Assembly: GCF_000241265.1 (NCBI RefSeq)
Contig: NZ_BAEE01000013.1
Span: 1-64,000 of the forward strand
Source: Gordonia araii NBRC 100433
GTDB taxonomy: Bacteria; Actinomycetota; Actinomycetes; Mycobacteriales; Mycobacteriaceae
Direction of reading: 5' to 3'
DNA: 64,000 nt
Part shown: positions 24,540-32,689 of the stretch, piece by piece
How positions within the stretch are numbered: position 1 is the stretch's first letter
Layout of the letters: every line of letters starts with the position of its first letter
The notes under the pieces: generated by a model
The model's database searches: none
Seen by the model: the letters and a program-made list of their open reading frames with translations, nothing else
Told to the model about the DNA's origin: nothing
Position numbers and translations under genes: made by a program

Positions 24540-26027
24540 TCACCAAGCCGATACGCGCGGAACCGAGGACAGCACGTCGCCCAGTTCCGGGTCGAGGGCG
24601 GCGGCCATCGCGCGCTGATGGGCGAGGAGGATCCGGCCGGTGTCGTCGACGAGGGCGGGTGGCGGGCCCAGCGGCAGGGCGTCGGTCGCCAGCAAGGCGG
24701 CGGCCCCGAGGGTCAGGGCCAGCCCGTCGTCGGGAATCGGCGACCGCGACGAGGTCGACCCGTCGACGCGCGGCAGGTGGTCGTCGCGGATGTCGGCGCC
24801 GTAGACGCCGGCGCTGAGCCGGGTCTCGATGAGGTCGGCGAGCAATCCAGGCGACCCGAGCTGCTCGACGAGCCAGAACGTCGTCGTGGTGCGGTGCTCG
24901 AGCATCGTCGTCCACGCGGCCCGACGTCGGGCATCGGTGAACTGGAAGCGCTCGTAGTCCGCGGCGATCAACGCCGACACCGCGGTGTCGACGGCTTCCG
25001 CGACGAGTCGGTCCTGCCGGGCGGGGACCGCATCGGCCTCGCGGAGCAGACGGGTGACCCGGTTCCACTGCAGTTTGGCGAGTTGGTGGTGCATGTCGGC
25101 GGCCATCAGGCCGGCCGCCGCGGTGGCGAAAGCCGCATCGGCGCCGGCGAAGTCTCCACTGGTCAACAGGTGCGCGGCGCGGACGTAGTCGCAGATCGCC
25201 ACCTTGTCGGGCCGGTCCATGGACTCGAACTCGCGGCGCACCTGCGCCAACAGCTCGGCGCCGCGCTCGCCGTCACCGGTCGCGACGAGCACCCAGGCCA
25301 AACCGAGCCGGGCGTCGAGCGCCTCCTCGACCACCCCCATGGCGCCCAGCGTTGCCGCGGCCCGCTCGTACAGGGGCCGCGCCGTCCACGGCACGCCGTC
25401 GTCGACGTGGAGTTCGGCCAGCGACGCCTCGCACAGGGCGTGCTCCACCGAGCCGTCGGCGAAGATCGACAGCAGCGACCCGAACTCCTGCACGGCCAAC
25501 GCCCGACGCCCGGAGAGTCGGTAGACGTTGGCCAGCGTGATCCGTGCCTGGGCTGCTCCGAACGTGTGGTGGCGGCGGTGATAGATCCGGATGGCGTCGC
25601 GGACGGCGCGTTCGGCGTCGTCGAACTCGCCGCATTCCAGCGCCATGGCACCGGCATCGGTCAGGCAGTCGGCCCGCAGTTCGGCAGCGTCGGGGCCGGT
25701 GAACTCCCCGGCGGCCTGGCGGTAGGCGCGGTAGGCGTAGTCGTGATCCCCGTCGGCGGCCATGAGCGCCGCAATGTCGACGAGGCACCGGGCCGCCTGG
25801 CGCGGGTCGAATCGACGGTAGGCCCGTCGGGCGTCGCGGAGCACGCCGACGACGACCGTGGGGTCGGCGTGGCCGGCGAGGTGGTCGGCGAGCGCGACCT
25901 GGGCCGCGGCGAGCTCGCGGGGCTCATCGGCCTGCTGGGCATCCCGGACGCGCAGGGACCGCCGCTCGAACTCGCGCGACCAGGCGGCGAATTCCGGGTC
26001 GATGAACTGGGCGTCGGGCACGGCCAT
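24540..26027 (-). CDS. TPR-like helical repeat protein paired with the CHAT protease
   Basis: The 495-residue product is built from helical repeats resembling tetratricopeptides (ECGEFDDAERAVRDAIRIYH, GDHDYAYRAYRQAAGEFTG, ARLGLAWVLVATGDGERGAE), spanning about residues 40-350, followed by a less regular C-terminus with TRLSAGVYGADIRDDHLPR. TPR proteins bind peptides and often hold or deliver substrates to CHAT proteases, which fits its position directly after the CHAT gene (ATGA overlap). The same frame is open far upstream, but that part is antisense-like Arg/Pro-rich noise over the CHAT gene; ATG 26027 is the coupled start. No signal peptide is seen. Confidence 0.85.
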   Translation of the reverse strand: MAVPDAQFIDPEFAAWSREFERRSLRVRDAQQADEPRELAAAQVALADHLAGHADPTVVVGVLRDARRAYRRFDPRQAARCLVDIAALMAADGDHDYAYRAYRQAAGEFTGPDAAELRADCLTDAGAMALECGEFDDAERAVRDAIRIYHRRHHTFGAAQARITLANVYRLSGRRALAVQEFGSLLSIFADGSVEHALCEASLAELHVDDGVPWTARPLYERAAATLGAMGVVEEALDARLGLAWVLVATGDGERGAELLAQVRREFESMDRPDKVAICDYVRAAHLLTSGDFAGADAAFATAAAGLMAADMHHQLAKLQWNRVTRLLREADAVPARQDRLVAEAVDTAVSALIAADYERFQFTDARRRAAWTTMLEHRTTTTFWLVEQLGSPGLLADLIETRLSAGVYGADIRDDHLPRVDGSTSSRSPIPDDGLALTLGAAALLATDALPLGPPPALVDDTGRILLAHQRAMAAALDPELGDVLSSVPRVSAW

Positions 26028-27328
26028 CAGGCTAGTCCCGGCGTCGGTTGGACCGCGCGGGGCGGGCACACGTGGCAGGTCACCGACGCCCAGGTCAGCG
26101 GGGAGTTGGCCGGACCCGGATCGGCCCGCCAGGCGTGCAGCCGCTGGCGCTGCCAGTGGGCCAGCGCGGCGACCGGATCGGCGGCCCGATGCGTGTCGTC
26201 GACGGCGAGGGCCAGCGCGGTCGTGGGGCCGGGCACCGCGTCCACCCCGGCCAACCGGCGGAACGCCTCGTCGGACGGCAAGGCCCACTGGGTCGTGGTC
26301 ACCACCTCGGCGCCGGCGCTGAAGATGGCCATCACCAGGCCGAACGTCTCCAAGCTGCGGTAGTCGGCACCGCCCTCGCACGCGATCAGCGCAACGCGCG
26401 GCGGCATCGGCCACAGTTCGTGCCCGGGCCGGTGGGGCGCGGGTGGGCCGTCCCCGTCGGGGCCGTACTCGGGCGCGGACGTCCCGACGAGCAGGTCGAG
26501 CGCCGACAGCGGTACATGGGCCTCGTTGAGGGGGCGGGCCAGCCCCCACGTGTCGGCGTCGTCGGAAAGGTGGACCGACGCCGATCCGGGGATGGCCAGC
26601 GTCGAGGAGACGTGGCCGAGGTAGAGCAGGCGGCCCGGGTGGGTGCGCAGGTCGTCGCTCAACTCCCACCGCCCGACGACCCGCCCGACCCCCGACGACG
26701 GGGTGTGCGGGCCGGCCGCGACCCGGTCGGCGAGCAGCCGGGCGTTGGCGGACCGGGCGACCGGGCCGAGGATGCGCGAAAGCCCCGATCCCGGGGGGAG
26801 TTTCGGGTCGATCACCGACAAGACCGGGCGGGCCGCGACCTCGTCGGTCCACGGCTCGGGCATGCGCCCCCGTCCGGAGTGGATCGCGGCGGGCGGCTCG
26901 TAGCAGATTTCGGCGACCTCCAAGAGCCGCCGATCCTCCCCGACGACCAAGAGGCCGAACGGGACGCGGGCCAGCGACGGGCTCGGGGTGACCCGGATGC
27001 GGACCGTCCCGCGCCGGGCCCGTCGATCGATCTCGGCGGTGAGCCGGCCCGGCAGGACGGCGGCGGTGACCGCGCGGCTCAGATCCTGTTCGGCGTCGGC
27101 CCGCGACAGCGGTCCCAGCAGCGCCCGCTGTACCTGGTGGACCGGGTCGCCGATGGCGCGCGGATCGACGAGGGCGGCGTCCAGCCGGGCCCCGAGTTCG
27201 GTGAGCAGCTGCCGGTCGATCGAGTGGACCGTCGGATTGGACGGGTCGTCGAGCCACCGGTAGGACACGTAGGTCGGGCCGGCGTCGACGGCGCGGACGA
27301 GCAGGACCGAGTCGCCCACGGCGGTCAC
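26027..27328 (-). CDS. CHAT-domain cysteine protease
   Basis: The 433-residue protein carries a C-terminal CHAT (caspase-HetF-associated with TPRs) domain from about residue 165. The catalytic pair is visible: H239 in LLYLGHVSST and C317 in RVALIACEGGADY, with the typical late segment SPLTWASVTCHV. The first 160 residues form an unassigned domain. CHAT proteases, relatives of caspases and separase, cut partner proteins when triggered and act in bacterial defence, for example with gasdermin-like or TPR partners. Here the partner genes are the TPR protein (ATGA overlap) and two unassigned proteins upstream. GTG 27328 overlaps the preceding TGA. The operon is headed by a shared promoter motif. 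Confidence 0.88.
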   Translation of the reverse strand: MTAVGDSVLLVRAVDAGPTYVSYRWLDDPSNPTVHSIDRQLLTELGARLDAALVDPRAIGDPVHQVQRALLGPLSRADAEQDLSRAVTAAVLPGRLTAEIDRRARRGTVRIRVTPSPSLARVPFGLLVVGEDRRLLEVAEICYEPPAAIHSGRGRMPEPWTDEVAARPVLSVIDPKLPPGSGLSRILGPVARSANARLLADRVAAGPHTPSSGVGRVVGRWELSDDLRTHPGRLLYLGHVSSTLAIPGSASVHLSDDADTWGLARPLNEAHVPLSALDLLVGTSAPEYGPDGDGPPAPHRPGHELWPMPPRVALIACEGGADYRSLETFGLVMAIFSAGAEVVTTTQWALPSDEAFRRLAGVDAVPGPTTALALAVDDTHRAADPVAALAHWQRQRLHAWRADPGPANSPLTWASVTCHVCPPRAVQPTPGLA

Positions 27329-28656
27329 CCCAGGGCGACCGAGCACAGCTCGGCCAGCGTCGGGCCGGTGGGACCGGCCACGGCGGGCGGGGCGGCACAC
27401 ACGTCGCGGAAACGGTTCAACGCCGCCGCGCGGCGGGCCAGATCGGTCGTGTCGCGCCGTTTGCGGCGCAACTGCCGGACCAGTCCGAGTGTGGTGTCGG
27501 CGGCATCGACGGCGATCGACAGTGCCGTGTCGGCGGCCGCCTGGGCCCGGTCGATCTCGGCGGCGGTGTTTCCCGCGCCGAGTGCGGCGCGCAGGGCGCC
27601 GGCGAGGCGGTGCTGGCTCCAGGCATAGCGGCAGTAGCGGTCGATGCGGGTCAGCGCGATGCCCGTCGGGTCCAACCGCAGCGCGTCCAGGTTGGCCGTC
27701 GAATCGAGGAACGCGCATCGGATCGAGTGGGGGTCGGCGCCGTTGAGCGCGACCCGGGCACGGATCTGTCCGTCCGCCAGCACGGCCGGCGCATGGGCCA
27801 CCGGTTCGCCGCTGCGCGCGTCCGCCACCACCGCGAAGATCCCGGCCGCCTGCTCGGTCGTTTCGTCGACGCCGTTGCGCAGTGCCGCGGCGAGGACGAC
27901 GGTGCCGTCGCCGAGGTGGCGCACGGAGATCTCGGGCTCGTCGGGGCCGTCGAAACGCAGGAGCCGCGGTCGCAGCGGCGCAAGGTCGGCGAGGCCGGCG
28001 TCGACGGTGACCGCCCGGTTCAACGACAGGGCCAGCGTCGGCGACGGATCGGCCACATCGGCGGACAACGACTGCCAGGCCCGATCGGTGACGTCGTCGG
28101 CGTCGGTCAGTGCGCGCAGCAGTGCGGCGCGGCGGCCCGGCCGGAAGACCGCCGCCGAGGCGGCTTCGACGGCTTCGGCGGTGCGCGCGACGACCGGACC
28201 GTGGGCCTGCGCCGCACGCAATTCGTCGACGAGGCGGTCGACGACGGCGGCGCCGAAGGCGTAGTACCGGTCGGCATCGGGATCCCCGGCCAATGCCCGG
28301 GCGTGGGCGGTGTCGAGGTGCACGACCGCGTCGTCGAGGGGGCCGAGGTGAACGGCGTCGACCGCGGCGACCGTCGCGATCCGGGCCCAGGCATCGGCCA
28401 GCACCGGCGCGTCGACGACCTCGCCGTCTGCGGCCGCGGCAATCCGGCGGACCGAATCCCCGTCGCGGAACCGCGCGGCACGGGTGCGAAGCGCCTCCGG
28501 CGATGCCGCGGCGAGGTCGACGACCCGGTCGGGGAAGGCGGCGTCGACCGTGACCCGAACCGCATCGTCACCGACGGTGACCGGCACGACGGCGATCCCG
28601 GTATCGGCGCGCACGGAGATGCTGCCGTCGCTGTGGTGGAAAACGGTGCCGCTCAT
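27325..28656 (-). CDS. Unassigned 443-aa protein of the CHAT operon
   Basis: I do not recognise this family. The N-terminal 35 residues look like a small beta unit (TVFHHSDGSISVRADTGIAV). A helical middle (LDDAVVHLDTAHARALAGD, DRYYAFGAAVVDRLVDELRA) is followed by a beta-rich segment near 225-320 (PEISVRHLGDGTVVLAAALR, GQIRARVALNGADPHSIRC), resembling an immunoglobulin-like fold, and a helical C-terminus. No membrane segment or catalytic motif is evident. It overlaps the upstream and downstream genes by four bases each, so it is made together with the CHAT protease and may be a substrate, sensor or activator. Confidence 0.65.
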   Translation of the reverse strand: MSGTVFHHSDGSISVRADTGIAVVPVTVGDDAVRVTVDAAFPDRVVDLAAASPEALRTRAARFRDGDSVRRIAAAADGEVVDAPVLADAWARIATVAAVDAVHLGPLDDAVVHLDTAHARALAGDPDADRYYAFGAAVVDRLVDELRAAQAHGPVVARTAEAVEAASAAVFRPGRRAALLRALTDADDVTDRAWQSLSADVADPSPTLALSLNRAVTVDAGLADLAPLRPRLLRFDGPDEPEISVRHLGDGTVVLAAALRNGVDETTEQAAGIFAVVADARSGEPVAHAPAVLADGQIRARVALNGADPHSIRCAFLDSTANLDALRLDPTGIALTRIDRYCRYAWSQHRLAGALRAALGAGNTAAEIDRAQAAADTALSIAVDAADTTLGLVRQLRRKRRDTTDLARRAAALNRFRDVCAAPPAVAGPTGPTLAELCSVALG

Positions 28657-29966
28657 GCGCGTTGCCCCTCGTCGATGCCGTCGGCCTCAAGGGTGGCGCG
28701 GGCGACTGCGGTGCGCATGATCAGCAGCACGTCCATCGCGGCGGCCGGCGCGGAGGCCGATCGCGCGTGAGGCGGTACGCCCGACGACCACGCGTCCAGG
28801 ACGAACCGTCGGGGCGAGTCGGCAGCGAGGTGGGGTTGGGTGAGCAGGGTGTGCGCGGTGTGCGCCTCCCAACACGGCCGCCCGTCGAGGAGGAGGGCCG
28901 GGTCGCGTTCGATGAGGGTCGCGGCGATGGCGACGATGTCGGCGGCGCGTTCGGCCCCCTCCGGCAGGGCGTCGAACCGGTCGTGCGCACCGCCGGCGGT
29001 GCGGTCGTCGCCCGCGATGAACGCGGTCTCGCGCTGCCGGTGCCGTTTCCGGGCGTCGTCGGCGGCCACTGCCCGGATCCGTGGGCGGATGGCGCGTTCG
29101 AGTCCGTCGAGCGGGCGGTCGATGATCTGCCGGTTGACGGCGGAGACCACCAGTCGGCGGAAGGCCTCGTTGACGTCGTCGTGGGTGAAACCGTCGATAT
29201 CGGCCTCGGCGAAGGCGCGTTCGAGGAAGGCGACCGCGACACGGTGGTACCGGTCGAGCTCCTCCTCGGTGGGGACGCGGGTGGGTGCGGCGTCGAAGTC
29301 GTCGACGAGGCGCTCCTCCCACTCGATGAGCAGGTCGCGTTCCTCGTCGGTGAGCCGCATCGTCCGGGTACCGCCGAGGTCGACCAGCTCGGCGATCTTG
29401 GTCGCGAAGCCGTTCAGGGCGATCTGTTCGTCGCGGGCGTGGCGGACGCTCGGGTCGCGCAGAAAGGCGCGCAGGGATTCCTCGGACTCCTGCACCGCGG
29501 GTTGGTCAGTCATCGCACGTTCCCGCGCCGCCATGTCGTCGTGCACGCGGCGGGCGCCGTAGCGTCGGGCCTCGTGGACCGCGTCGGACAGCGGACGCTG
29601 GAAGGTGTTCCACCGCAGCGGTTTCAGGCTGTCGCACCAGCCGGCGGAATAGCGGCTCAGTGGATCGACGAACGCCGTCACCGCTGCGAGGGCTTCGCGG
29701 AAGGTCGGTTCGTCCGATCGCACCACCGGGCTGCGCAACGCCAGTGCCGTGGTCGGCTGGGCCGCGCGGAACCAGGGCGCCGCCCCGAGGATCCCGGACC
29801 AGGCCTTGAGTGCGTGGTCGAGCGACTTGCCGTCGGGGACCGGACGCACCATCGCGTCCTTGTAGGCGCGCAGGAGGGCGTTGCGCCCGATTCCCTCGTT
29901 CGGGATCTCGACGACCACCGACTGCGGCGGTTCCGCGTCGACGACGGGCGGCACGAGTCGTTCCAT
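28653..29966 (-). CDS. Unassigned 437-aa helical protein, first gene of the CHAT operon
   Basis: The product is soluble and mostly helical, with two charged helical blocks (LTDEERDLLIEWEERLVDDF and ERAIRPRIRAVAADDARKRH) and no recognisable catalytic motif. ATG 29966 is preferred over a GTG nine bases upstream because GGAGGAG lies at good distance before the ATG and overlaps the GTG. A copy of the island motif lies 97 bases upstream. It overlaps the next gene by ATGA and begins the four-gene operon that ends with CHAT and TPR proteins, which suggests a sensory or regulatory role for the protease (inference). Confidence 0.65.
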   Translation of the reverse strand: MERLVPPVVDAEPPQSVVVEIPNEGIGRNALLRAYKDAMVRPVPDGKSLDHALKAWSGILGAAPWFRAAQPTTALALRSPVVRSDEPTFREALAAVTAFVDPLSRYSAGWCDSLKPLRWNTFQRPLSDAVHEARRYGARRVHDDMAARERAMTDQPAVQESEESLRAFLRDPSVRHARDEQIALNGFATKIAELVDLGGTRTMRLTDEERDLLIEWEERLVDDFDAAPTRVPTEEELDRYHRVAVAFLERAFAEADIDGFTHDDVNEAFRRLVVSAVNRQIIDRPLDGLERAIRPRIRAVAADDARKRHRQRETAFIAGDDRTAGGAHDRFDALPEGAERAADIVAIAATLIERDPALLLDGRPCWEAHTAHTLLTQPHLAADSPRRFVLDAWSSGVPPHARSASAPAAAMDVLLIMRTAVARATLEADGIDEGQRA

Positions 29967-30062
29967 CTGGCGCACTCCTCCCGTCGTGGATCGGCCTTGC
30001 GGCGCTGCTCGTCGATCCAGTCTCGCAGCCGACCGTCGAGCGCCGCGGTCGACGTCTGGTCT

Positions 30063-30078
30063 CTAGCCGTTTCCCCAC
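30063..30078 (-). promoter_or_regulatory. Island promoter motif, copy 3
   Basis: CTAGCCGTTTCCCCAC on the plus strand, identical over 16 bases to the copy at 2540-2555, read toward the CHAT operon on the minus strand. It ends 96 bases before the ATG at 29966. Confidence 0.6.
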
Positions 30079-30157
30079 ATTGGCAGGGGACTGCCAGGGT
30101 TCTCCGAGCCGGGTACCAGCCCGACCGGCTAAAGGCGGGGGCGAAGCCGGCGGCGGG

Positions 30158-30763
30158 TCACTTGAGCTGGTCGGGGGTGACCCAGCCGTCGGCGATCAGT
30201 TGGATCAAGAGTCGGGACTTGTTGGTCACCGGTCGGCCGGCATCGCGGTAGCGCCGCATCACCCGGCGAAAGTGGGAGCGCACGGTGTTCTCGGTGATGA
30301 AGTGCTGACGGGCGGTGTCGCGGACGGTGGTCCCCAGCGTGTAGGTCACGATGACCTCGCGCTCGCGGTCGCTGAGGTGGACTGGGGCGTGGGTGGGTTC
30401 GTCGCGCAGGTCCTCGAGCAGGATCTGGCGCAGGCGCCGCGCCCCGTGCGGGGAGTCGGGCAGGACCACCACGCCGTGCTGCGGGTCGTGGGCGCCGATC
30501 GCGATGATCGTGGCGCCGGAGAATTCGCGGATCCACTGCACGCGCATCACCTTGCCCGCGGTGCGGACCACGACGGCGCGGACCGTGGGGTAGGGCCGCT
30601 CGTCGTGGTCGAGGTCGACCAGTCGGGTGCTGAGGCCGGAGCCCTCGATGAAGGAATCGAGGACGGTGTCGGTCAGATCGCCCTCGCAGATGATGGCGAC
30701 TTCGGCGTCAAACCGGGGGCCCAGGTTCAAGGCGGACAGCGTGTCGACGGGGGAGGCGGTCAC
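30158..30763 (-). CDS. LuxR-type HTH regulator, paralogue of 3976-4596
   Basis: The 201-residue protein ends in a GerE-type helix-turn-helix (LSDREREVIVTYTLGTTVRD, ENTVRSHFRRVMRRYRDAGR) and shares the GRP-x-NK-x2-LL-x2-(M/L)-(V/I)-ADGW tail with the regulator at 3976. The N-terminal 115 residues (FDAEVAIICEGDLTDTVLDS, GVVVLPDSPHGARRLRQIL) resemble a receiver-like alpha/beta fold lacking a clear phospho-Asp set. GTG 30763 follows GGAG at a workable distance. It is divergent from the response-regulator-like gene across a distinctly AT-richer 180-base region. It is a second likely island regulator. Confidence 0.82.
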   Translation of the reverse strand: MTASPVDTLSALNLGPRFDAEVAIICEGDLTDTVLDSFIEGSGLSTRLVDLDHDERPYPTVRAVVVRTAGKVMRVQWIREFSGATIIAIGAHDPQHGVVVLPDSPHGARRLRQILLEDLRDEPTHAPVHLSDREREVIVTYTLGTTVRDTARQHFITENTVRSHFRRVMRRYRDAGRPVTNKSRLLIQLIADGWVTPDQLK

Positions 30764-30930
30764 GAAAACTCCAGTGGATCGGGGGAGGGGTGCGGCGTTC
30801 TGTACCTAGATTCACTGGTTTGGATGACCCATACACTTCCGCTATCCGCATATCTGATCCGAATGGGTGAACGGGGACGCACAAATGAGATAGCGCGATA
30901 CCCGATCGCGCATCGAATATGGGGTTCGCG

Positions 30931-30936
30931 CATAAT
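30931..30936 (+). promoter_or_regulatory. Candidate -10 box for a leaderless transcript
   Basis: CATAAT ends seven bases before the ATG at 30944, and no ribosome-binding sequence precedes that ATG. The surrounding 30790-30940 strip is much richer in A/T than the genes on either side, as expected for a regulatory region. The arrangement fits a leaderless mRNA, common in actinobacteria; no convincing -35 was found. Confidence 0.4.
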
Positions 30937-30943
30937 CGCGTAC

Positions 30944-31681
30944 ATGGATTCGGGTTTGCGGATACTCATCGCGTCACCATTGGGCGACGTCGTGGCGGCG
31001 CCGTTGCGGACCGCGTTCGCGGGGGCGCACGTCGTGGTGGCCCATGATCGCGACGCCGTCGCCGACGCCATCGCCGCGCGCGTCCGGTTCGACGTGGTTT
31101 CCGCGGACCTGGTGTTCAACCACCCGGCGCACGAGTGGACCTTCGACGGGCTCGACGTGATCGAGATGCTGATCCGGACCAAGCGGACCGCCCCGGTCCT
31201 GCTGGCCCGGCAGGGGACCTCCATCGAGGCCGACCTCCTCGCCGAGGCGGTGGCGCGCACCGACGTCGCCGGTGTGGTGTCCAAATCCGACGGTTTGCAG
31301 ACGTTGATCGAGGCGCTGCGGGCGGTGGCCTTCGGCCAGGGCGTGCGCTACACGGGGCAACTCGACAATCGGCCGTCGCTCTACGAGCACTTCAGCAGCC
31401 GGCGGGGGACGACAGCCGGGCGGTTGGCCGGGGCGATCGCCTCGGGGGCGGCGGTGGACAACGCCTCCCTGGCGACGGCGGCAAAGGTCTCGGCGAACAC
31501 CGCCAGCAAAGTGGCCCCCAACTATCTGGGGCCGATCATGCTGGCCCGCCGCGAGCACGACGACCGGCTGCCGCTCACCCAGGCCGCGGTGTACCGCTGG
31601 TGCGGACTGCATGCCCGCTACATCGTCAGCTGGTGCCGGCGTAACGGCCACGAGGACGTGCTGGCGCCGCTACCCGCCTAA
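30944..31681 (+). CDS. Receiver-like response regulator with unusual output domain
   Basis: Residues 1-130 resemble a receiver: RILIASPLGDVVAAPLRTAF, a candidate phospho-Asp in FDVVSADLVF and a conserved-type Lys in VVSKSDGLQTLIEAL. The usual acidic pair after strand 1 is missing (IASP), so phosphorylation is doubtful. The C-terminal 110 residues (DNASLATAAKVSANTASKVA, LTQAAVYRWCGLHARYIVSW) look like a helix-turn-helix-like helical domain rather than a standard LuxR output. The gene is single, divergent from the LuxR-type regulator, and its end overlaps the convergent E1-like gene by 12 bases. No histidine kinase lies in the window. Confidence 0.65.
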   Translation: MDSGLRILIASPLGDVVAAPLRTAFAGAHVVVAHDRDAVADAIAARVRFDVVSADLVFNHPAHEWTFDGLDVIEMLIRTKRTAPVLLARQGTSIEADLLAEAVARTDVAGVVSKSDGLQTLIEALRAVAFGQGVRYTGQLDNRPSLYEHFSSRRGTTAGRLAGAIASGAAVDNASLATAAKVSANTASKVAPNYLGPIMLARREHDDRLPLTQAAVYRWCGLHARYIVSWCRRNGHEDVLAPLPA

Positions 31682-32689
31682 CGACGCGGCCGACAGGTCA
31701 TCGAGGCGGATCGACCGCCGCCCGGACGGGACGGGCACACCGCAGACGACGGCCCGGGCCACCGCGGCCCCCGCGGCGCCCGCCAGCGTCGACGCGGTGC
31801 CCAACTGCGGCCACGTGGGGATCGTGCGGCCCACCTGACCCAGCGCGGCCCGGGTCCGTTCCCCGATGTCGTCGCCGACGATCGCCGTCACCAGGGCGAT
31901 CCGCCGTTGCGGGTCGCGCAGCTCGTCGGCGCCCAGGCGCTCGATGCCGTCGGCGCGCCCGTGGAACAGCGGGTAGTCCGGTTCGAGGTCGTAGCGCTCG
32001 ACGTCGACGATCACCCCGTCGCCGTCGTCGGTGACCATCACGACGGGGATTCCGCGTTCCCGCGCCTGGCGTCGGATCTCGACCTTGGCCGCCAGATCGT
32101 CGACTTCTTCGAGGACAACGCCGACCGGTTCGGCCGTGCCGAGAAACCCCGACGCCGCGTCGGCGGTGAATCCGCCGGGGAACGGGGTGACGTCGCTGTA
32201 GGGGTCGGTCTCGAGTATGCGGCGCTGCGCGAGAACGGCTTTGGACACACCCAGGTCGCAGACCGATCCGGCCAACCGGTTGAGGTTGGTCAGGCCGAGG
32301 ACGTCGGGGTCGGCGACGTGGAACCGGCGCGCCCCGGTCATCGAGCAGGTGTGCAGCAGGGCGGCCCCGACGCTGAGGCCGGCGACGGCGATGAGCGACG
32401 ACGACCAGACCGCCTGCTCGTCGTCGGTGATCAGAAACCGGTTGCGGGCGGTGCGCATCCGCAGGAACGTCGGCGAATCCGGCAGCCGGACGAGCACGCC
32501 GCGCCACGGGTAGTGGACATAGCGGCTGATCTCGTCGAGGTCCGGCGGAATCGGCGGCGCCTGATGGTCGAAACGGTTGAGGGCGCCCAACTCGTCGCGG
32601 GCGTCGTCCCAGGCGTCGACGGTGGTCAGGGTCGACGCCAGCTGATCGATGCGTGCGCGGTCGTCGACGGGGTGCAGGATCTCGATCAT
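31670..32689 (-). CDS. E1/ThiF-like adenylating enzyme
   Basis: The 339-residue protein has a ThiF/MoeB/E1-type Rossmann core from about residue 85: SSLIAVAGLSVGAALLHTCS, VADPDVLGLTNLNRLAGSVC (the D-x-D-x-(V/L)-x4-NLNR signature) and a downstream VVLEEVDDLAAKVEIRRQ. Such enzymes adenylate C-terminal carboxylates of ubiquitin-like proteins, sulphur carriers or peptides. A clear catalytic Cys/CxxC zinc site is not seen. ATG 32689 overlaps the stop of the adenylate-forming enzyme gene by one base. No ubiquitin-like protein with a diglycine tail is evident nearby, so the substrate is unknown. Confidence 0.85.
   Translation of the reverse strand: MIEILHPVDDRARIDQLASTLTTVDAWDDARDELGALNRFDHQAPPIPPDLDEISRYVHYPWRGVLVRLPDSPTFLRMRTARNRFLITDDEQAVWSSSLIAVAGLSVGAALLHTCSMTGARRFHVADPDVLGLTNLNRLAGSVCDLGVSKAVLAQRRILETDPYSDVTPFPGGFTADAASGFLGTAEPVGVVLEEVDDLAAKVEIRRQARERGIPVVMVTDDGDGVIVDVERYDLEPDYPLFHGRADGIERLGADELRDPQRRIALVTAIVGDDIGERTRAALGQVGRTIPTWPQLGTASTLAGAAGAAVARAVVCGVPVPSGRRSIRLDDLSAASLGG

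Noticed and set aside
26028..27398. Upstream extension of the TPR protein to a 952-residue product
   Set aside because: The added part is antisense-like, Pro/Arg-rich and overlaps the CHAT gene in another frame; the coupled ATG at 26027 explains the start.
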